Source: Bacteroidota bacterium | Lineage (GTDB): Bacteria > Bacteroidota > Bacteroidia > Bacteroidales > ML635J-15 | Reading direction: 5' to 3' | Length of the DNA: 64,000 bases | NCBI GenBank assembly: GCA_029558535.1 | Contig: JAKQEK010000452.1 | Coordinates: 124,001-188,000 of the forward strand | In this document: positions 26,142-36,136 of the stretch, piece by piece | Numbering within the stretch: position 1 is the stretch's first letter | How the letters are laid out: every line of letters starts with the position of its first letter | The notes under the pieces: generated by a model | The model's database searches: none | What the model was told of the DNA's origin: nothing | What the model saw: only the letters and a program-made list of their open reading frames with translations | Made by a program: the position numbers and the translations under genes

Positions 26142-27383
26142 TTACTCATATCTTAAAGCTTCAATCGGATCTAGCTTCGAAGCTTTTACGGCAGGAAAAT
26201 ATCCGGAAGCTATTCCCACAAAAAAACAAAGAACAACTCCAAGTAGAATCCATAACCAAGGTATAATAAAAGCGCCACCCGTTATTAGCGTAATCAAATT
26301 ACCGGCTATTATTCCCAAAATTATTCCTAATATTCCACCTAACTGACCTATAAATACAGATTCGAACAAAAACTGCTGTTTTATTGTTGTTGATTTTGCT
26401 CCTAGTGCCTTTCGAATTCCTATTTCTCTTGTTCTTTCAGAAACTGAAACCAACATTATATTCATTAAACCAATTGAGGCACCTAATAATGTAATTAATC
26501 CAATTATTGTAGCCCCAATAGTCACAACAGAGATATTATCCAGCAGCATATTTGCCAGACTATCACTTTTTCTAATATCAAAGTTGTTTTTATCATACAC
26601 TGTAAGTTTCCTGACATTCCTAAATAATCCTTCGGCCTCTCCTACAGCATAATCAAGCATGGTAGCATCAAAAGGCATCACACTTATTTGAAAACTATTT
26701 TCAGTTGAAGGAAAATTCTGTCTTGCATTATTTAACGGTATTAAACAAATTTTATCGCCATCTCCCGAAAAACTAGTTCCTTTTTCTTTTAGTACTCCTA
26801 CTACTCGATAACGAACATTACCCACAGAAATAAACTTTTCCAGAGGGCTTTCAGCCACATTAAAAATATTCTTTGCCAATTCACTACCAATTATTATAAC
26901 GGATTCACCTGATAAAATCTCTGCTGCACTGAAGTTACGACCAATTTCAATATCATTTCCACTAGTTATCAAATATGAATCATCTATACCAAAGACAGCA
27001 ATATTGGGGTCTGTCTTTTCATCTCGATATTTTACTGTTGCTGTCCACGAACATCCTATCGAAATACTTATGTGTGCAGGAAATTCAAAGTTATTTTTAA
27101 ACATAACTGCTTCTTCATAACTTATCCTGGAATTTTCCACATTTCTACCTCCGCCACCATGATTACCTGAACGCTGCTGACGAATTGTAAATGTGTTAGC
27201 ACCCATCCTCAGAAATTCTGTACTGATGGTGTTTTTTATTGAATCTACAGCTGTTAGGATTCCCACTAGTGCCATAATACCAATAGCTATTATCAGAACT
27301 GTCAAAATAGTTCGAAGCTTATTCGATTTTATCGAATTAATCGAGATCTTAATATTGTCTAATAATAAACCCTTAATTTGCAT
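26142..27383 (-). CDS. ABC transporter permease, MacB/FtsX type
   Basis: The 413 residues follow the MacB permease plan. An N-terminal membrane segment (about 20-42, [21 protein letters not shown]) is followed by a MacB periplasmic core domain (about 45-240). Three C-terminal membrane segments form the FtsX domain, with the [18 protein letters not shown] signature near residue 310. Such permeases do not pass cargo through the membrane; they couple ATP hydrolysis to periplasmic mechanical work. The matching ATPase is not in this window. The upstream intergenic region is AT-rich. Confidence 0.9.
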   Translation of the reverse strand: MQIKGLLLDNIKISINSIKSNKLRTILTVLIIAIGIMALVGILTAVDSIKNTISTEFLRMGANTFTIRQQRSGNHGGGGRNVENSRISYEEAVMFKNNFEFPAHISISIGCSWTATVKYRDEKTDPNIAVFGIDDSYLITSGNDIEIGRNFSAAEILSGESVIIIGSELAKNIFNVAESPLEKFISVGNVRYRVVGVLKEKGTSFSGDGDKICLIPLNNARQNFPSTENSFQISVMPFDATMLDYAVGEAEGLFRNVRKLTVYDKNNFDIRKSDSLANMLLDNISVVTIGATIIGLITLLGASIGLMNIMLVSVSERTREIGIRKALGAKSTTIKQQFLFESVFIGQLGGILGIILGIIAGNLITLITGGAFIIPWLWILLGVVLCFFVGIASGYFPAVKASKLDPIEALRYE

Positions 27384-27563
27384 AATACAAAATTAAATGA
27401 ATATCCGGTTATTTTTAATAACTAATCGCTTTTAACAAAAATTTAATAATATACTATTTAAATCATCATTAAATTATTTAATTATTTGTTTTAAAATTAA
27501 ACAAATCATGATAAAATTTGTAATATAGCAGAAATAATATTTATTTAAGTAAAAAATATTGAA

Positions 27564-29951
27564 ATGAGAATAATAATAACTAACATACTAATTATTTTTT
27601 CTGCATATGCATTTTCGCAAACCGGACAAATAAACGGAAGAGTATATAATGAAATTAATAATGAAGCTCTACCATTCTCAAATATCTATATTGAGGGTAC
27701 AGAAATTGGTTCCACTTCAGATTTTGATGGAAATTTTATCATGGCCGGTTTAAAACCAGGTATTTATAGACTAACAGTATCTTCTTTGGGTTTTGAGACC
27801 AGAGTATCGCAAGAAATACAAGTTACTCCAGGAAAAATTGCCACAATAGAAATTCCTATGCGTGAAGCCGCATTAACACTATCAGAAGTTACTATTAAGT
27901 CTCAGGCATACAAGAAAAGTGAAGAATCGCCTGTTTCGTTAAGAAATATTGGTTTGTCAGAAATTGAGAACTCTCCTGGAGCAAACAGAGACATTTCAAA
28001 AGTAATTCAAAATTTACCTGGAGTTGCTGCCATTCCTGGACAAAACAGAAATGATGTTATCGTCAGAGGTGGGGCATCAAACGAAAGTAAATTTTACCTT
28101 GACGATATAGAAATTCCAAATATAAATCACTTTGCAACACAGGGAGCAAGCGGAGGAACAAACGGAATACTAAATGCAGACTTTATCAGAGAAGTTGACT
28201 TTTATTCAGGAGCTTTTCCGGCAAACAGAGGTAATGCATTAAGCGGCATTTTTAATTTTAAACAAATTGATGGCAATAAAGAAGAAATGAAATTCAGAGG
28301 GAGTGTAGGGGCTTCTGAAGTTTCATTTACTGTTGATGGACCAATAAACGACAATACAACTTATATATTATCAGCTCGAAGATCATATTTAAACTTCCTG
28401 TTTCAACTTATAGGTTTACCATTTTTACCTACTTTTAACGATATGCAATTTAAAATAAAATCTAAATTATCAGACCGAAGCGAAATAACTTTTATTGGGC
28501 TTGGAGCATACGATATAAATGTCTTAGACAGAAACATTTCAGAACCTACCGAATTTCAATCGTATTTACTCGGCTTCCTTTCTGAGTATGAGCAATGGAC
28601 ATATACTTTGGGAGCAGTTTATAAACAATTCCGAGACAAAGGATACACGACTTATGTTGTCAGTCGTAATATGTTAAATAACCGTTACTATAAGTACAGA
28701 GACAATATAGTTGATGATTCAAATCTGCTTAATAATTACTCTTCATTCGAAGCTGAAAATAAATTTAGAATAGAAGACTTTTTCAAAACTGATAACAATT
28801 ATCGATTTAACTATGGTATTAATTTTGAATATGCAAGATATTATAACGATTCATATTTAAACATTTACACTCCTTTTGGCAGGCAAGAAATTACTTATGA
28901 CTCTAATTTTGATATGTTTAAATACGGAGCTTTTGCACAAGTTTCAAAATCGGTTTTATCAAATAGACTGAGCCTTTCTGCCGGTTTTAGATTAGATGGA
29001 AATGAATATTCAAAATCAATGTCAAATCCTTTAGAACAATTTTCACCCAGAATTTCTGCTTCATTCGATATCTCAGACAAGTTAAGTATAAACATGAACA
29101 CCGGAAGATACTACTTACTTCCCTCATACACCAGCCTTGGTTATCGTAACGAAAGCAACGAACTTGTTAATAAGAATAATGATATTAAGTATATTAAATC
29201 AGACCACATAATAGGAGGATTTGCATTTAGACCAAATAATACATCTGCAATAAGCATTGAAGGTTTTTACAAAATATATGATTACTATCCTTTTTCAGTC
29301 AAAGACTCTTTAGTTCTGGCATTCAAACCGGTAGATTTCGGAGTTCTCGGTGACGAAGAAATTATTAGTTCAGGTAAAGGTCATGCTTATGGAATCGAAG
29401 TTTTAAGCCAAAACAGATTTAAAGGTGACTGGAATCTAACGGCATCATACACATTTGCAGTCAGTGAATTTAAAGATTCCGGGGACAAATACGTTTCTAC
29501 ATCATGGGATAACCGACATATTTTTATAATTACGACTACAAAGAAATTTAAAAATGATTGGGGAATCGGACTTAAATGGCGTTTTGCTGGCGGTCTGCCA
29601 TATACTCCTTACGACCTCATAACTTCATCAAATATAATTGCTTGGGATTTGAATAATCGTCCATACTTCGACTATTCGCAACTAAACACCTCAAGGTTTA
29701 AACCATTCCACCAACTAGATTTAAGAATTGATAAGAGTTTTAATTTTAAAAATAGTTCACTTAAGTTTTATATTGATATTCAAAATGCATATAATTTCAA
29801 ATCAGGTTCTCAAGATATTTATACAAATCTTGACGTAAATGGAAATCCACAATACGATCCTGAAAATCCGGATAATTATTTGCTCCGTAGGATTCCCTCA
29901 GAAGGGAGTGGTACTATTGTTCCAACCATCGGAATAATTATTGATTTTTAA
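27564..29951 (+). CDS. TonB-dependent outer-membrane receptor
   Basis: The 795-residue protein has a signal peptide (ending YAFSQ), an N-terminal carboxypeptidase-regulatory-like domain (about 20-105, GQINGRVYNEINNEALPFSNI start) and a plug domain (about 120-230, VIQNLPGVAA and DVIVRGGASNESKFYLDD). A 22-strand-type barrel follows. No SusD gene is adjacent, so it is probably not a SusCD polysaccharide system. Metal chelates or small molecules are possible ligands. The next gene, for a secreted DUF2271-like protein, starts about 44 bases after the stop and is likely in the same transcript. Confidence 0.9.
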   Translation: MRIIITNILIIFSAYAFSQTGQINGRVYNEINNEALPFSNIYIEGTEIGSTSDFDGNFIMAGLKPGIYRLTVSSLGFETRVSQEIQVTPGKIATIEIPMREAALTLSEVTIKSQAYKKSEESPVSLRNIGLSEIENSPGANRDISKVIQNLPGVAAIPGQNRNDVIVRGGASNESKFYLDDIEIPNINHFATQGASGGTNGILNADFIREVDFYSGAFPANRGNALSGIFNFKQIDGNKEEMKFRGSVGASEVSFTVDGPINDNTTYILSARRSYLNFLFQLIGLPFLPTFNDMQFKIKSKLSDRSEITFIGLGAYDINVLDRNISEPTEFQSYLLGFLSEYEQWTYTLGAVYKQFRDKGYTTYVVSRNMLNNRYYKYRDNIVDDSNLLNNYSSFEAENKFRIEDFFKTDNNYRFNYGINFEYARYYNDSYLNIYTPFGRQEITYDSNFDMFKYGAFAQVSKSVLSNRLSLSAGFRLDGNEYSKSMSNPLEQFSPRISASFDISDKLSINMNTGRYYLLPSYTSLGYRNESNELVNKNNDIKYIKSDHIIGGFAFRPNNTSAISIEGFYKIYDYYPFSVKDSLVLAFKPVDFGVLGDEEIISSGKGHAYGIEVLSQNRFKGDWNLTASYTFAVSEFKDSGDKYVSTSWDNRHIFIITTTKKFKNDWGIGLKWRFAGGLPYTPYDLITSSNIIAWDLNNRPYFDYSQLNTSRFKPFHQLDLRIDKSFNFKNSSLKFYIDIQNAYNFKSGSQDIYTNLDVNGNPQYDPENPDNYLLRRIPSEGSGTIVPTIGIIIDF

Positions 29952-29994
29952 AAAAGTAGTAATAAAAATGATTTATTATAAAACAATGATAAAT

Positions 29995-30732
29995 ATGAAA
30001 AAAATAATCTTATTCTTAATTTTACTGGCAATATCAGTTTCTTCATTTGCTTTTGTTGGAAAAAATCCTACAAAGAAGAATAAAAAGGAAAAAGAAATTA
30101 TTGAAGCAAATATAAATGGGAAAGGCTACACCTTTGAAATAGAATTTATTTCAGGTAAAGGACATAATAATCCGAGCTTTGCAATTTGGATAGAAACAAT
30201 GAATGAAGAATTTATTCAAGAAATATTTGTAACAAAAGCAGTATCAACAGGTATTTATCGCTATGCTGACCCAAGTTCCGGGAAATGGGAAGCCGGAGCC
30301 AAAATGTATAACGCAACCCTACCATATTTTATTCATAAAAGAACTGTTAATGCTGAGATACCAACATCTGATAAACCTATTGTCGATGCCTATACCGGTG
30401 CTACACCAAAAGGAGATTTTTTTCTAAAGACAAAATCTGACAAAAGAATAAATACAAAATTCAGATTATTGATTGAAATAAATCAAGCCTGGGATTTTAA
30501 TAATTTTTGGAATAATGCAAAATTTCCAGAATATCAGGAATATCGCAATTCATGTCAGCCTTCTCTGGTATATGCAGTAACTATTGATCCTGCAAATCTT
30601 ATGGATGAATACATCATGAATCCGATAGGTCATGGACATTTCGCAGGTATTGACGGAAAACTATATACTGATTTAAGCACATTTACAACAGCATTAAAAA
30701 TAGCAGACAGAATAAAAGTCACTGTAAAATAA
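29995..30732 (+). CDS. Exported DUF2271-like protein, partner of the TonB receptor
   Basis: I chose the ATG at 29995, which gives a clean signal peptide (MKKIILFLILLAISVSSFAF); in-frame upstream starts overlap or abut the receptor gene. The mature 225 residues contain NPSFAIWIETMNEEFIQEIFVTKAV, a DAYTGATPKGDFFL stretch and an EINQAWDFNNFW block. I associate this pattern with DUF2271 periplasmic proteins, which in other bacteria accompany TonB receptors and flavinylated (ApbE/PepSY) electron-transfer proteins. No such redox partners are visible here. A terminator follows directly. Confidence 0.75.
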   Translation: MKKIILFLILLAISVSSFAFVGKNPTKKNKKEKEIIEANINGKGYTFEIEFISGKGHNNPSFAIWIETMNEEFIQEIFVTKAVSTGIYRYADPSSGKWEAGAKMYNATLPYFIHKRTVNAEIPTSDKPIVDAYTGATPKGDFFLKTKSDKRINTKFRLLIEINQAWDFNNFWNNAKFPEYQEYRNSCQPSLVYAVTIDPANLMDEYIMNPIGHGHFAGIDGKLYTDLSTFTTALKIADRIKVTVK

Positions 30733-30760
30733 ACAGAGCCGGAAAATACGGCTCTGTTTT
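30731..30760 (+). terminator. Rho-independent terminator of the TonB receptor unit
   Basis: AAACAGAGCCG and CGGCTCTGTTT form an 11-bp stem with a 7-nt loop, ending in TTTT. It separates the receptor operon from the convergent tRNA gene. Confidence 0.85.
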
Positions 30761-30763
30761 CTG

Positions 30764-30835
30764 AGCCACCCACGGGATTTGAACCCGCGACCTGCTGTTT
30801 ACGAAACAGCTGCTCTACCTCTGAGCTAAGGTGGC
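30764..30835 (-). tRNA. tRNA-Thr, anticodon CGT
   Basis: The minus strand folds as a standard cloverleaf of 72 nt, without an encoded CCA. The acceptor stem is GCCACCT with GGGTGGC (7 pairs, one G-T). The D arm is GCTC/GAGC. The anticodon arm is GCTGT/ACAGC around TTCGTAA with anticodon CGT, and the T arm is GCGGG/CCCGT around TTCAAAT. It reads ACG threonine codons. It stands alone between a receptor operon and a Smr-protein gene, and it can be a target site for integrases, although none is present. Confidence 0.95.
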
Positions 30836-30988
30836 AATTTTGTGCAAAAATAAAAGAATTATTTATTCAATAGACAAATTTCAAAAAACAAATTACCATA
30901 ATCAAATTTTCAATAATTAAATTTTTAAAACTTACTTCCAAGTTAGTAACCTTTTTCTTTTACAATTTGTTATTGAATAATTTACGAG

Positions 30989-32017
30989 TTATAAAACTAC
31001 TAAAGTTGCGCCAAAACCATATTCTCTAAATGATGCATCTTCAAAGGATAACTTATACTGTTGAGTTATTGATTCTCTCAATTTTTCCTTCAAAGTACCA
31101 TTGCCAATACCATGTATAAGAATAACTTTACCAGCCTTGGACGAAATCGCCTCTGTCATAGTTTTATGAAAAACATCCATTTGCTTCTGAAGTATCTCTG
31201 CATTAGACATACCAATTACAGAATCTACTAATTGATTAATGTGCAAATCAACTTCAACTGTCTTTGCTTCCTTCCTCTGCTTAAAACGTTTTGAAAGATC
31301 TTCTTCCGGCAATTCTTTTTCGACTAAATGTCTCTCAAAATCATCGTTATTCTTAATTGAGTTTCCAAGTCCGGGAACTTCTTTAAGCAAAACGAATTGA
31401 TATGCATTTTCGTCAAAATACTCATTTTCTACAAAGTTGTGAGATTGAAAGAATTTTAAAGGAATAATTTTTATTTTTCGTTCAATTAACTCGTGCAAAA
31501 TGTGATAAGGATGATTATAAAACAGCATCTGTACTATTATCTCTTTAGACGCATTTATCTGCTCTCTATCAATAATTCCTATTTGAATTTTAGTATTTGG
31601 TTCTAAAACCTCGGCATCAATTTTTACATATCCTGTTTCTCCACGCAGAACTACATGATAGAAAATAAAATGGTCAGAGTCGTTTATCAGATAACATTCG
31701 AATTGATTGTTATCGGTTTCGGGTTTGCTCAATATTGCAAAAATAACTTCTGTGCTATTATCATTTTTTATTTCAGGCTTTTGAATCATTTCAGTAGCAA
31801 TACTATTAATATTATTTACTTCTGATTTTAGTTTTGGTTTTTGTTCAGCAGTTTTTTGAACTGCCTTTTCGACAACCACCAATTCGTTTATTGGAAAAGG
31901 ATACTCAAAATCATCATTGTCCTTTACCATTACTTGCGTTTTTGAAATTATTTTAACCACTACTCCTCCACCTACATCATTTAAAAACCTTACTTTATCT
32001 CCAATATTTATAGTCAT
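30989..32017 (-). CDS. DUF2027 and Smr domain protein
   Basis: The 342 residues begin with a KOW/SH3-like region (IGDKVRFLNDVGGGVVVKI). A DUF2027 middle domain follows (about 85-215). The C-terminal Smr domain (about 255-342) has the VDLHINQLV motif and the HGIGNGTLKEKLRE motif. Smr domains are nucleases or nucleic-acid-binding units related to MutS2 C-termini. Such DUF2027-Smr fusions are typical of Bacteroidota. Recent work on Smr proteins in other bacteria points to ribosome-collision rescue, but that role is not shown for this one. Confidence 0.9.
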   Translation of the reverse strand: MTINIGDKVRFLNDVGGGVVVKIISKTQVMVKDNDDFEYPFPINELVVVEKAVQKTAEQKPKLKSEVNNINSIATEMIQKPEIKNDNSTEVIFAILSKPETDNNQFECYLINDSDHFIFYHVVLRGETGYVKIDAEVLEPNTKIQIGIIDREQINASKEIIVQMLFYNHPYHILHELIERKIKIIPLKFFQSHNFVENEYFDENAYQFVLLKEVPGLGNSIKNNDDFERHLVEKELPEEDLSKRFKQRKEAKTVEVDLHINQLVDSVIGMSNAEILQKQMDVFHKTMTEAISSKAGKVILIHGIGNGTLKEKLRESITQQYKLSFEDASFREYGFGATLVVL

Positions 32018-32125
32018 AACTGCATTTTTTTGAAGTATATTCTACGAAAAAATATATAACCTCTTAATTTGATTGCGAAACCCGAACTTAAAACTTTTTC
32101 TTACTTTTGCACAAATTTAGTAAAA

Positions 32126-33352
32126 ATGCACAAAGCTTTGCATATAAATATAAATGATTTTGATTATTCATTGCCTGAGGAGAGAATTGCAAAATATCCA
32201 TTAGACAAAAGAGATACATCAAAACTGTTAATTATGAAGAATAACTCTATTTCATCAGAAATTTTCAAAAACATAAACAATTATCTCCCCTCCAACAGTC
32301 TGATAGTATTTAATAATTCGAAGGTTATTAAGGCTAGACTACATTTTAATAAAGATACAGGCTCGTTAATAGAAATATTTTGTCTAGAACCGGTAGAGCC
32401 TATTAATTATAACCAGTCCTTATCTTCAAACAAATCATGTTGTTGGAAATGCCTTATTGGTAATAATAAAAAGTGGAAATCGGGTGAGCTTGAAAAGAAA
32501 ATAAATATTAAGAACAGTGAAATAGTTTTATCGGCGATAAGACTAAAAAGTATTGGAAATGCATTTGAAGTTCAATTTTCATGGGATAACCCTGAAATAG
32601 TATTTTCGGAGATACTTAAAGAATTTGGAGAAATACCGATTCCGCCATATTTGAACAGGAAGTCTGAAGAAATTGATAAAACCAGATATCAAACAGTTTA
32701 TAGTGCCAAAGAAGGTTCTGTTGCGGCTCCAACTGCTGGATTTCATTTTACGGATGAAGTTTTCTCAGAACTCAATCAAAAAAATATTACATCGGATTAT
32801 ATTACACTTCATGTTGGAGCAGGAACATTCCAACCTGTTAAAGCCGATAATATTTCAGAACATCAAATGCACACCGAACACTTTATCATTTCGAAAAACA
32901 ATATAGAAAATCTCATTCAATATTATGGCAACACGACTGTAGTTGGGACAACAACAGTTAGAAGTCTCGAAAGTCTGTTTGTAGTAGCCTGCAAAGTATT
33001 CTTAAAAAAAAACATTATAGATAATCATTTTTTTATAGCTCAATGGGAATCGTATTACGATGAGATTCAAGAATTACGTAAGGATGCTGTAAAATTGTTG
33101 AACAATCTTTTAGAATGGATGAAGACCAATAAATTTGAACAACTCAATTGTACTACACAAATAATGATAATTCCGGGCTATAATTTCTTTTTCACAAATC
33201 GCCTGATTACTAATTTTCATCAACCTAAATCCACACTTTTATTGTTACTTAGCGCATTTGTTGGAAATAAATGGAAAGAAGCATACGATTATGCACTAAA
33301 AAATGATTTTAGATTTTTAAGTTATGGCGATAGTTGCTTATTTTTAAGTTAA
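32126..33352 (+). CDS. queA: tRNA preQ1-34 S-adenosylmethionine ribosyltransferase-isomerase, long form
   Basis: QueA transfers the ribosyl group of SAM to 7-aminomethyl-7-deazaguanine in tRNA, to make epoxyqueuosine. The ATG at 32126 gives 408 residues; 19 extra upstream codons from 32069 lack a good start. Visible family motifs are NNSKVIKARL, AAPTAGFHFT, HVGAGTFQPVK, VVGTTTVRSLESL and NFHQPKSTLLLLLSAFVG. E. coli QueA is about 356 residues; here extra loops occur (about 80-100 and 300-350). A long form exists in Bacteroidota. A TACTTTTG -7 element sits at 32102-32109. Confidence 0.92.
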   Translation: MHKALHININDFDYSLPEERIAKYPLDKRDTSKLLIMKNNSISSEIFKNINNYLPSNSLIVFNNSKVIKARLHFNKDTGSLIEIFCLEPVEPINYNQSLSSNKSCCWKCLIGNNKKWKSGELEKKINIKNSEIVLSAIRLKSIGNAFEVQFSWDNPEIVFSEILKEFGEIPIPPYLNRKSEEIDKTRYQTVYSAKEGSVAAPTAGFHFTDEVFSELNQKNITSDYITLHVGAGTFQPVKADNISEHQMHTEHFIISKNNIENLIQYYGNTTVVGTTTVRSLESLFVVACKVFLKKNIIDNHFFIAQWESYYDEIQELRKDAVKLLNNLLEWMKTNKFEQLNCTTQIMIIPGYNFFFTNRLITNFHQPKSTLLLLLSAFVGNKWKEAYDYALKNDFRFLSYGDSCLFLS

Positions 33353-33401
33353 TCAAACAAAAAAAATATTAACTTTGAAAAAATTTAAGACAATTATTAA
33401 T

Positions 33402-34040
33402 ATGAAAAAAACTCTTATTCCTGCCAACATTCTCCTATACATGGGGTTAATTTCACTTGCTTTTGGAATAACCTCAGTTTCAATTCCTGAATTTACACTA
33501 AAGGCAGTCATTATTATTATAGGGACAATTATTGGAGTTGGTGGTCTAATTACACTAATTTTACGGCTTAAACACAAATGTGAAAGCAAATTTCTTCAAG
33601 TAATCAGTTATATAGGGTCTTCGATTATAATTCTTTTTGGTGTAAGTTTAGCTGTTTTTCCTTCTACTTTTTTAAATATATTTATAATAATTGTTGGAAT
33701 TGCAATAATTCTCGGAGGAATTTCACAGTTAATTCTGAGCCTCAGTTTTACACCATTGTCAACGACTGCTAAAATTTTCATAGCTTTTTCGATTTTATTA
33801 ATAATTGCAGGAACTACTATTATTCTTAACCCTTTTGAAACACTTGAAGCATTAACAATCTTCTTTGGTGTTATTATTTCAGCTTACGGTGTACTTAATG
33901 TAATTATTTCGTTCTGGTACAGATTTGAAATTAATAATCGGGAGGGCAAAACCAAACCCAAAACTGTCGAAATCTCTGCAACTGTTAATGATAATCCTAT
34001 TGTTGTTGACACTGACACTAAAGAAGATACTAAGGAATAA
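33402..34040 (+). CDS. DUF308/HdeD-like membrane protein
   Basis: From the ATG at 33402 the protein has 212 residues with six hydrophobic helices arranged in pairs. Each pair begins with a small Gly-rich turn (MGLISLAFGITSV, IGSSIIILFGVSL, IAFSILLIIAGTTI), which is the DUF308/HdeD repeat pattern. HdeD in E. coli is tied to acid resistance at high cell density; no function is known here. A charged, Thr- and Asp-rich cytoplasmic tail of about 45 residues ends the protein. A TTG start nine codons earlier is possible. Confidence 0.8.
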   Translation: MKKTLIPANILLYMGLISLAFGITSVSIPEFTLKAVIIIIGTIIGVGGLITLILRLKHKCESKFLQVISYIGSSIIILFGVSLAVFPSTFLNIFIIIVGIAIILGGISQLILSLSFTPLSTTAKIFIAFSILLIIAGTTIILNPFETLEALTIFFGVIISAYGVLNVIISFWYRFEINNREGKTKPKTVEISATVNDNPIVVDTDTKEDTKE

Positions 34041-34153
34041 AATTATTCAGAATTGCGATTTTTCGATATTATTCAACAAAATAATTTGTTAAACTAAATT
34101 AATAAAACTAATATTACATCCAAAATAAATATTTATAATTAAAGATTAAGAAT

Positions 34154-34603
34154 ATGAAAATAGCTAAAGGAAAACTTGTAACAATTATCTACGACCTATA
34201 TGTTGATGGTTTTAATGGCGAATTAATTGAATCAATAAAAGAAAAAGAACCTGCAGTTTTTTTGTGTGGTGAAGGCGAAATGCTTGAAACTTTCGAAGAA
34301 AAACTAATTGGTTTACAGGAAGGCGATGAATTTAAATTTATGTTATCCAAAGATGAAGCCTACGGAGATGAAGACGAAGATGCATTTGCTGAATTTCCAA
34401 TTGATATTTTCGAAAATGACGAAGGTGGCATTCCCGAAGTTGGAGATTATGTTCCTATGGAAGATGAAGACGGCACTGTTTTCGACGGGATTGCTATAGA
34501 AGTAACCAAAGAAAGCATTGTAATAGATTTCAATCATCCTTTAGCAGGTGAAGATTTATATTTTACAGGAAAAGTTGTGAAGGTTGAAAATACTAAAGAA
34601 TAG
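34154..34603 (+). CDS. FKBP-type peptidyl-prolyl isomerase of SlyD type
   Basis: The 149-residue protein carries the split FKBP fold with an inserted flap (IF) domain. The N-terminal part has GEGEMLETFEEKLIGLQEGDEFKF and the insert spans about 70-125. The C-terminal DFNHPLAGEDLYFTGKVV is the diagnostic SlyD motif. Such proteins are chaperones that also isomerise prolyl bonds. It lacks the His-rich metal-binding tail of E. coli SlyD, so a nickel role is unlikely. The sequence is very acidic. It is probably an independent gene, with about 54 bases to the next. Confidence 0.9.
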   Translation: MKIAKGKLVTIIYDLYVDGFNGELIESIKEKEPAVFLCGEGEMLETFEEKLIGLQEGDEFKFMLSKDEAYGDEDEDAFAEFPIDIFENDEGGIPEVGDYVPMEDEDGTVFDGIAIEVTKESIVIDFNHPLAGEDLYFTGKVVKVENTKE

Positions 34604-34657
34604 TAATATATTTGATTTTACCGAATTAAACATTTCATTATTTAATTCTTCTCGCTA

Positions 34658-35404
34658 ATGAGTGATCAGGAAGAAATGTTAAATAAAATGCGTGAAATCG
34701 CATTGTTGAATCCTGAAAACATCAGAATTATAGAAGCTAGTGTTAATTCAGAAATACAATTAGAATTTTTTGAAACACTTCAATCTGTAATAAAGTTAAA
34801 AAATACAGCTGATGAACCTCAAGAATTATTCAAAGCATTAAATAATCCTTCAAATTCTTTAATCAAAAAAAAGGAAATACTTGTAAAACTTGTTTCGTAT
34901 GGAGAAGTAGAAACATATAGAATAATTGAATCTTATCTAAAAAATCCGGAGCCTGAGCTAAAATCATGGGCATACATGGCATATCAGCAAGCCAGAATGT
35001 TTTTAGAGTCAAATCTTCTTGAAGAATCAAAAATTTACATAGCTTCAGGCTTGGGTGGTAAAGATCACAGATTAAGATACAATTTTGCTTTTACCTCAAA
35101 AAACAAGTCATTCGATAAAACTCAGAAAAGTATTATTAACGGCGAAATTGAATATTTTTTAAAGAAAAATGATGGAATAATAGAACAACTCAAATACAAA
35201 AAGAGTTTTGTAATATGTACAGCACTTGTTCCCATACACATTAACCTTGTTGAAATGATACAGGATATGATTTTGGAAATTAATCAATATGGCAATTTCC
35301 TTAAAGAAAATGTATTTTTAACTAACGAAAAACAAATAACCGAGGTTGATTTGGAGCATATTTTCAATGAAGATAAGTCAGACAATATTGCCGATAAAGA
35401 CTAA
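34658..35404 (+). CDS. HEAT-repeat-like protein of unknown function
   Basis: The 248 residues are predicted almost fully helical. Regular pairs of amphipathic helices (for example KKKEILVKLVSYGEVETYRIIESYL and KSWAYMAYQQARMFL) suggest HEAT or armadillo repeats in the N-terminal 130 residues. A C-terminal part (FVICTALVPIHINLVEMIQDMI) is of unclear fold. There is no signal peptide. Its stop overlaps the ung start by one base (TAATG), so the pair is translationally coupled. The link to ung suggests DNA repair or a housekeeping role but is not evidence of one. Confidence 0.65.
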   Translation: MSDQEEMLNKMREIALLNPENIRIIEASVNSEIQLEFFETLQSVIKLKNTADEPQELFKALNNPSNSLIKKKEILVKLVSYGEVETYRIIESYLKNPEPELKSWAYMAYQQARMFLESNLLEESKIYIASGLGGKDHRLRYNFAFTSKNKSFDKTQKSIINGEIEYFLKKNDGIIEQLKYKKSFVICTALVPIHINLVEMIQDMILEINQYGNFLKENVFLTNEKQITEVDLEHIFNEDKSDNIADKD

Positions 35405-36075
35405 TGGATGCCAAAAATGTTAACATAGATGATTCATGGTATGCTGAATTGAAAGATGAATTCAATAAAGAATATTTTGCAAAACTTAAGGCTTTTTTAG
35501 TTGAAGAAAAGAAAAATAATGTTGTTTACCCACCTGGTTCACAAATATTTTCTGCATTTAACTACACACCATTTCATAAAATCAAAGTAGTAATATTAGG
35601 ACAGGACCCGTATCATGGTCATGGACAGGCGCACGGTTTGTGTTTTTCGGTACCTCAAGGCATACCAACTCCTCCGTCTCTTGTTAATATTTATAAGGAA
35701 TTAAAATCTGATATTGGTTTTGAAGTTCCAAATTCGGGCAATCTTGAATCCTGGGCAAAACAAGGCATTTTTCTTCTCAATGCGACGCTTACAGTAAGAG
35801 CAAATACAGCAGGTTCACATCAAAATAAAGGTTGGGAAATTTTTACGGATAATGTAATTAAAATTATAAGCGATAAACGTGAGAATGTCGTTTTTGTGCT
35901 TTGGGGCAGATATGCTGCTGCAAAAGAAAAACTTATAGACGATTCCAAACATATAATTCTTAAAGCTGCTCATCCTTCCCCACTTAGTGCTTATAATGGT
36001 TTTTTTGGTTGTAAACATTTTTCAAAAATCAACAATTTTTTAAATAACAAAGGAATAGAACCAATTCGTTGGTAA
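35404..36075 (+). CDS. ung: Uracil-DNA glycosylase, family 1
   Basis: Ung removes uracil from DNA to start base-excision repair. The 223 residues hold the catalytic water-activating motif GQDPYHGHGQAHGLCFSV (Asp near residue 67). The Leu-intercalation and His motif HPSPLSAYNGFFGCKHFS is near 198. The uracil-binding segment LLNATLTVRANTAGSH is near 128. Length and motifs are standard. It overlaps the preceding gene by one base. Confidence 0.97.
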   Translation: MDAKNVNIDDSWYAELKDEFNKEYFAKLKAFLVEEKKNNVVYPPGSQIFSAFNYTPFHKIKVVILGQDPYHGHGQAHGLCFSVPQGIPTPPSLVNIYKELKSDIGFEVPNSGNLESWAKQGIFLLNATLTVRANTAGSHQNKGWEIFTDNVIKIISDKRENVVFVLWGRYAAAKEKLIDDSKHIILKAAHPSPLSAYNGFFGCKHFSKINNFLNNKGIEPIRW

Positions 36076-36136
36076 ATTTTCATTCTTCTTGTTTTGCAAT
36101 ATTCCATTTTTATTATTTTTGCAAAAAAAAACCGAT

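Noticed and set aside
30764-30835. Integration site of a mobile element at tRNA-Thr
   Set aside because: No integrase gene and no repeat of the tRNA 3' end was seen in the window.
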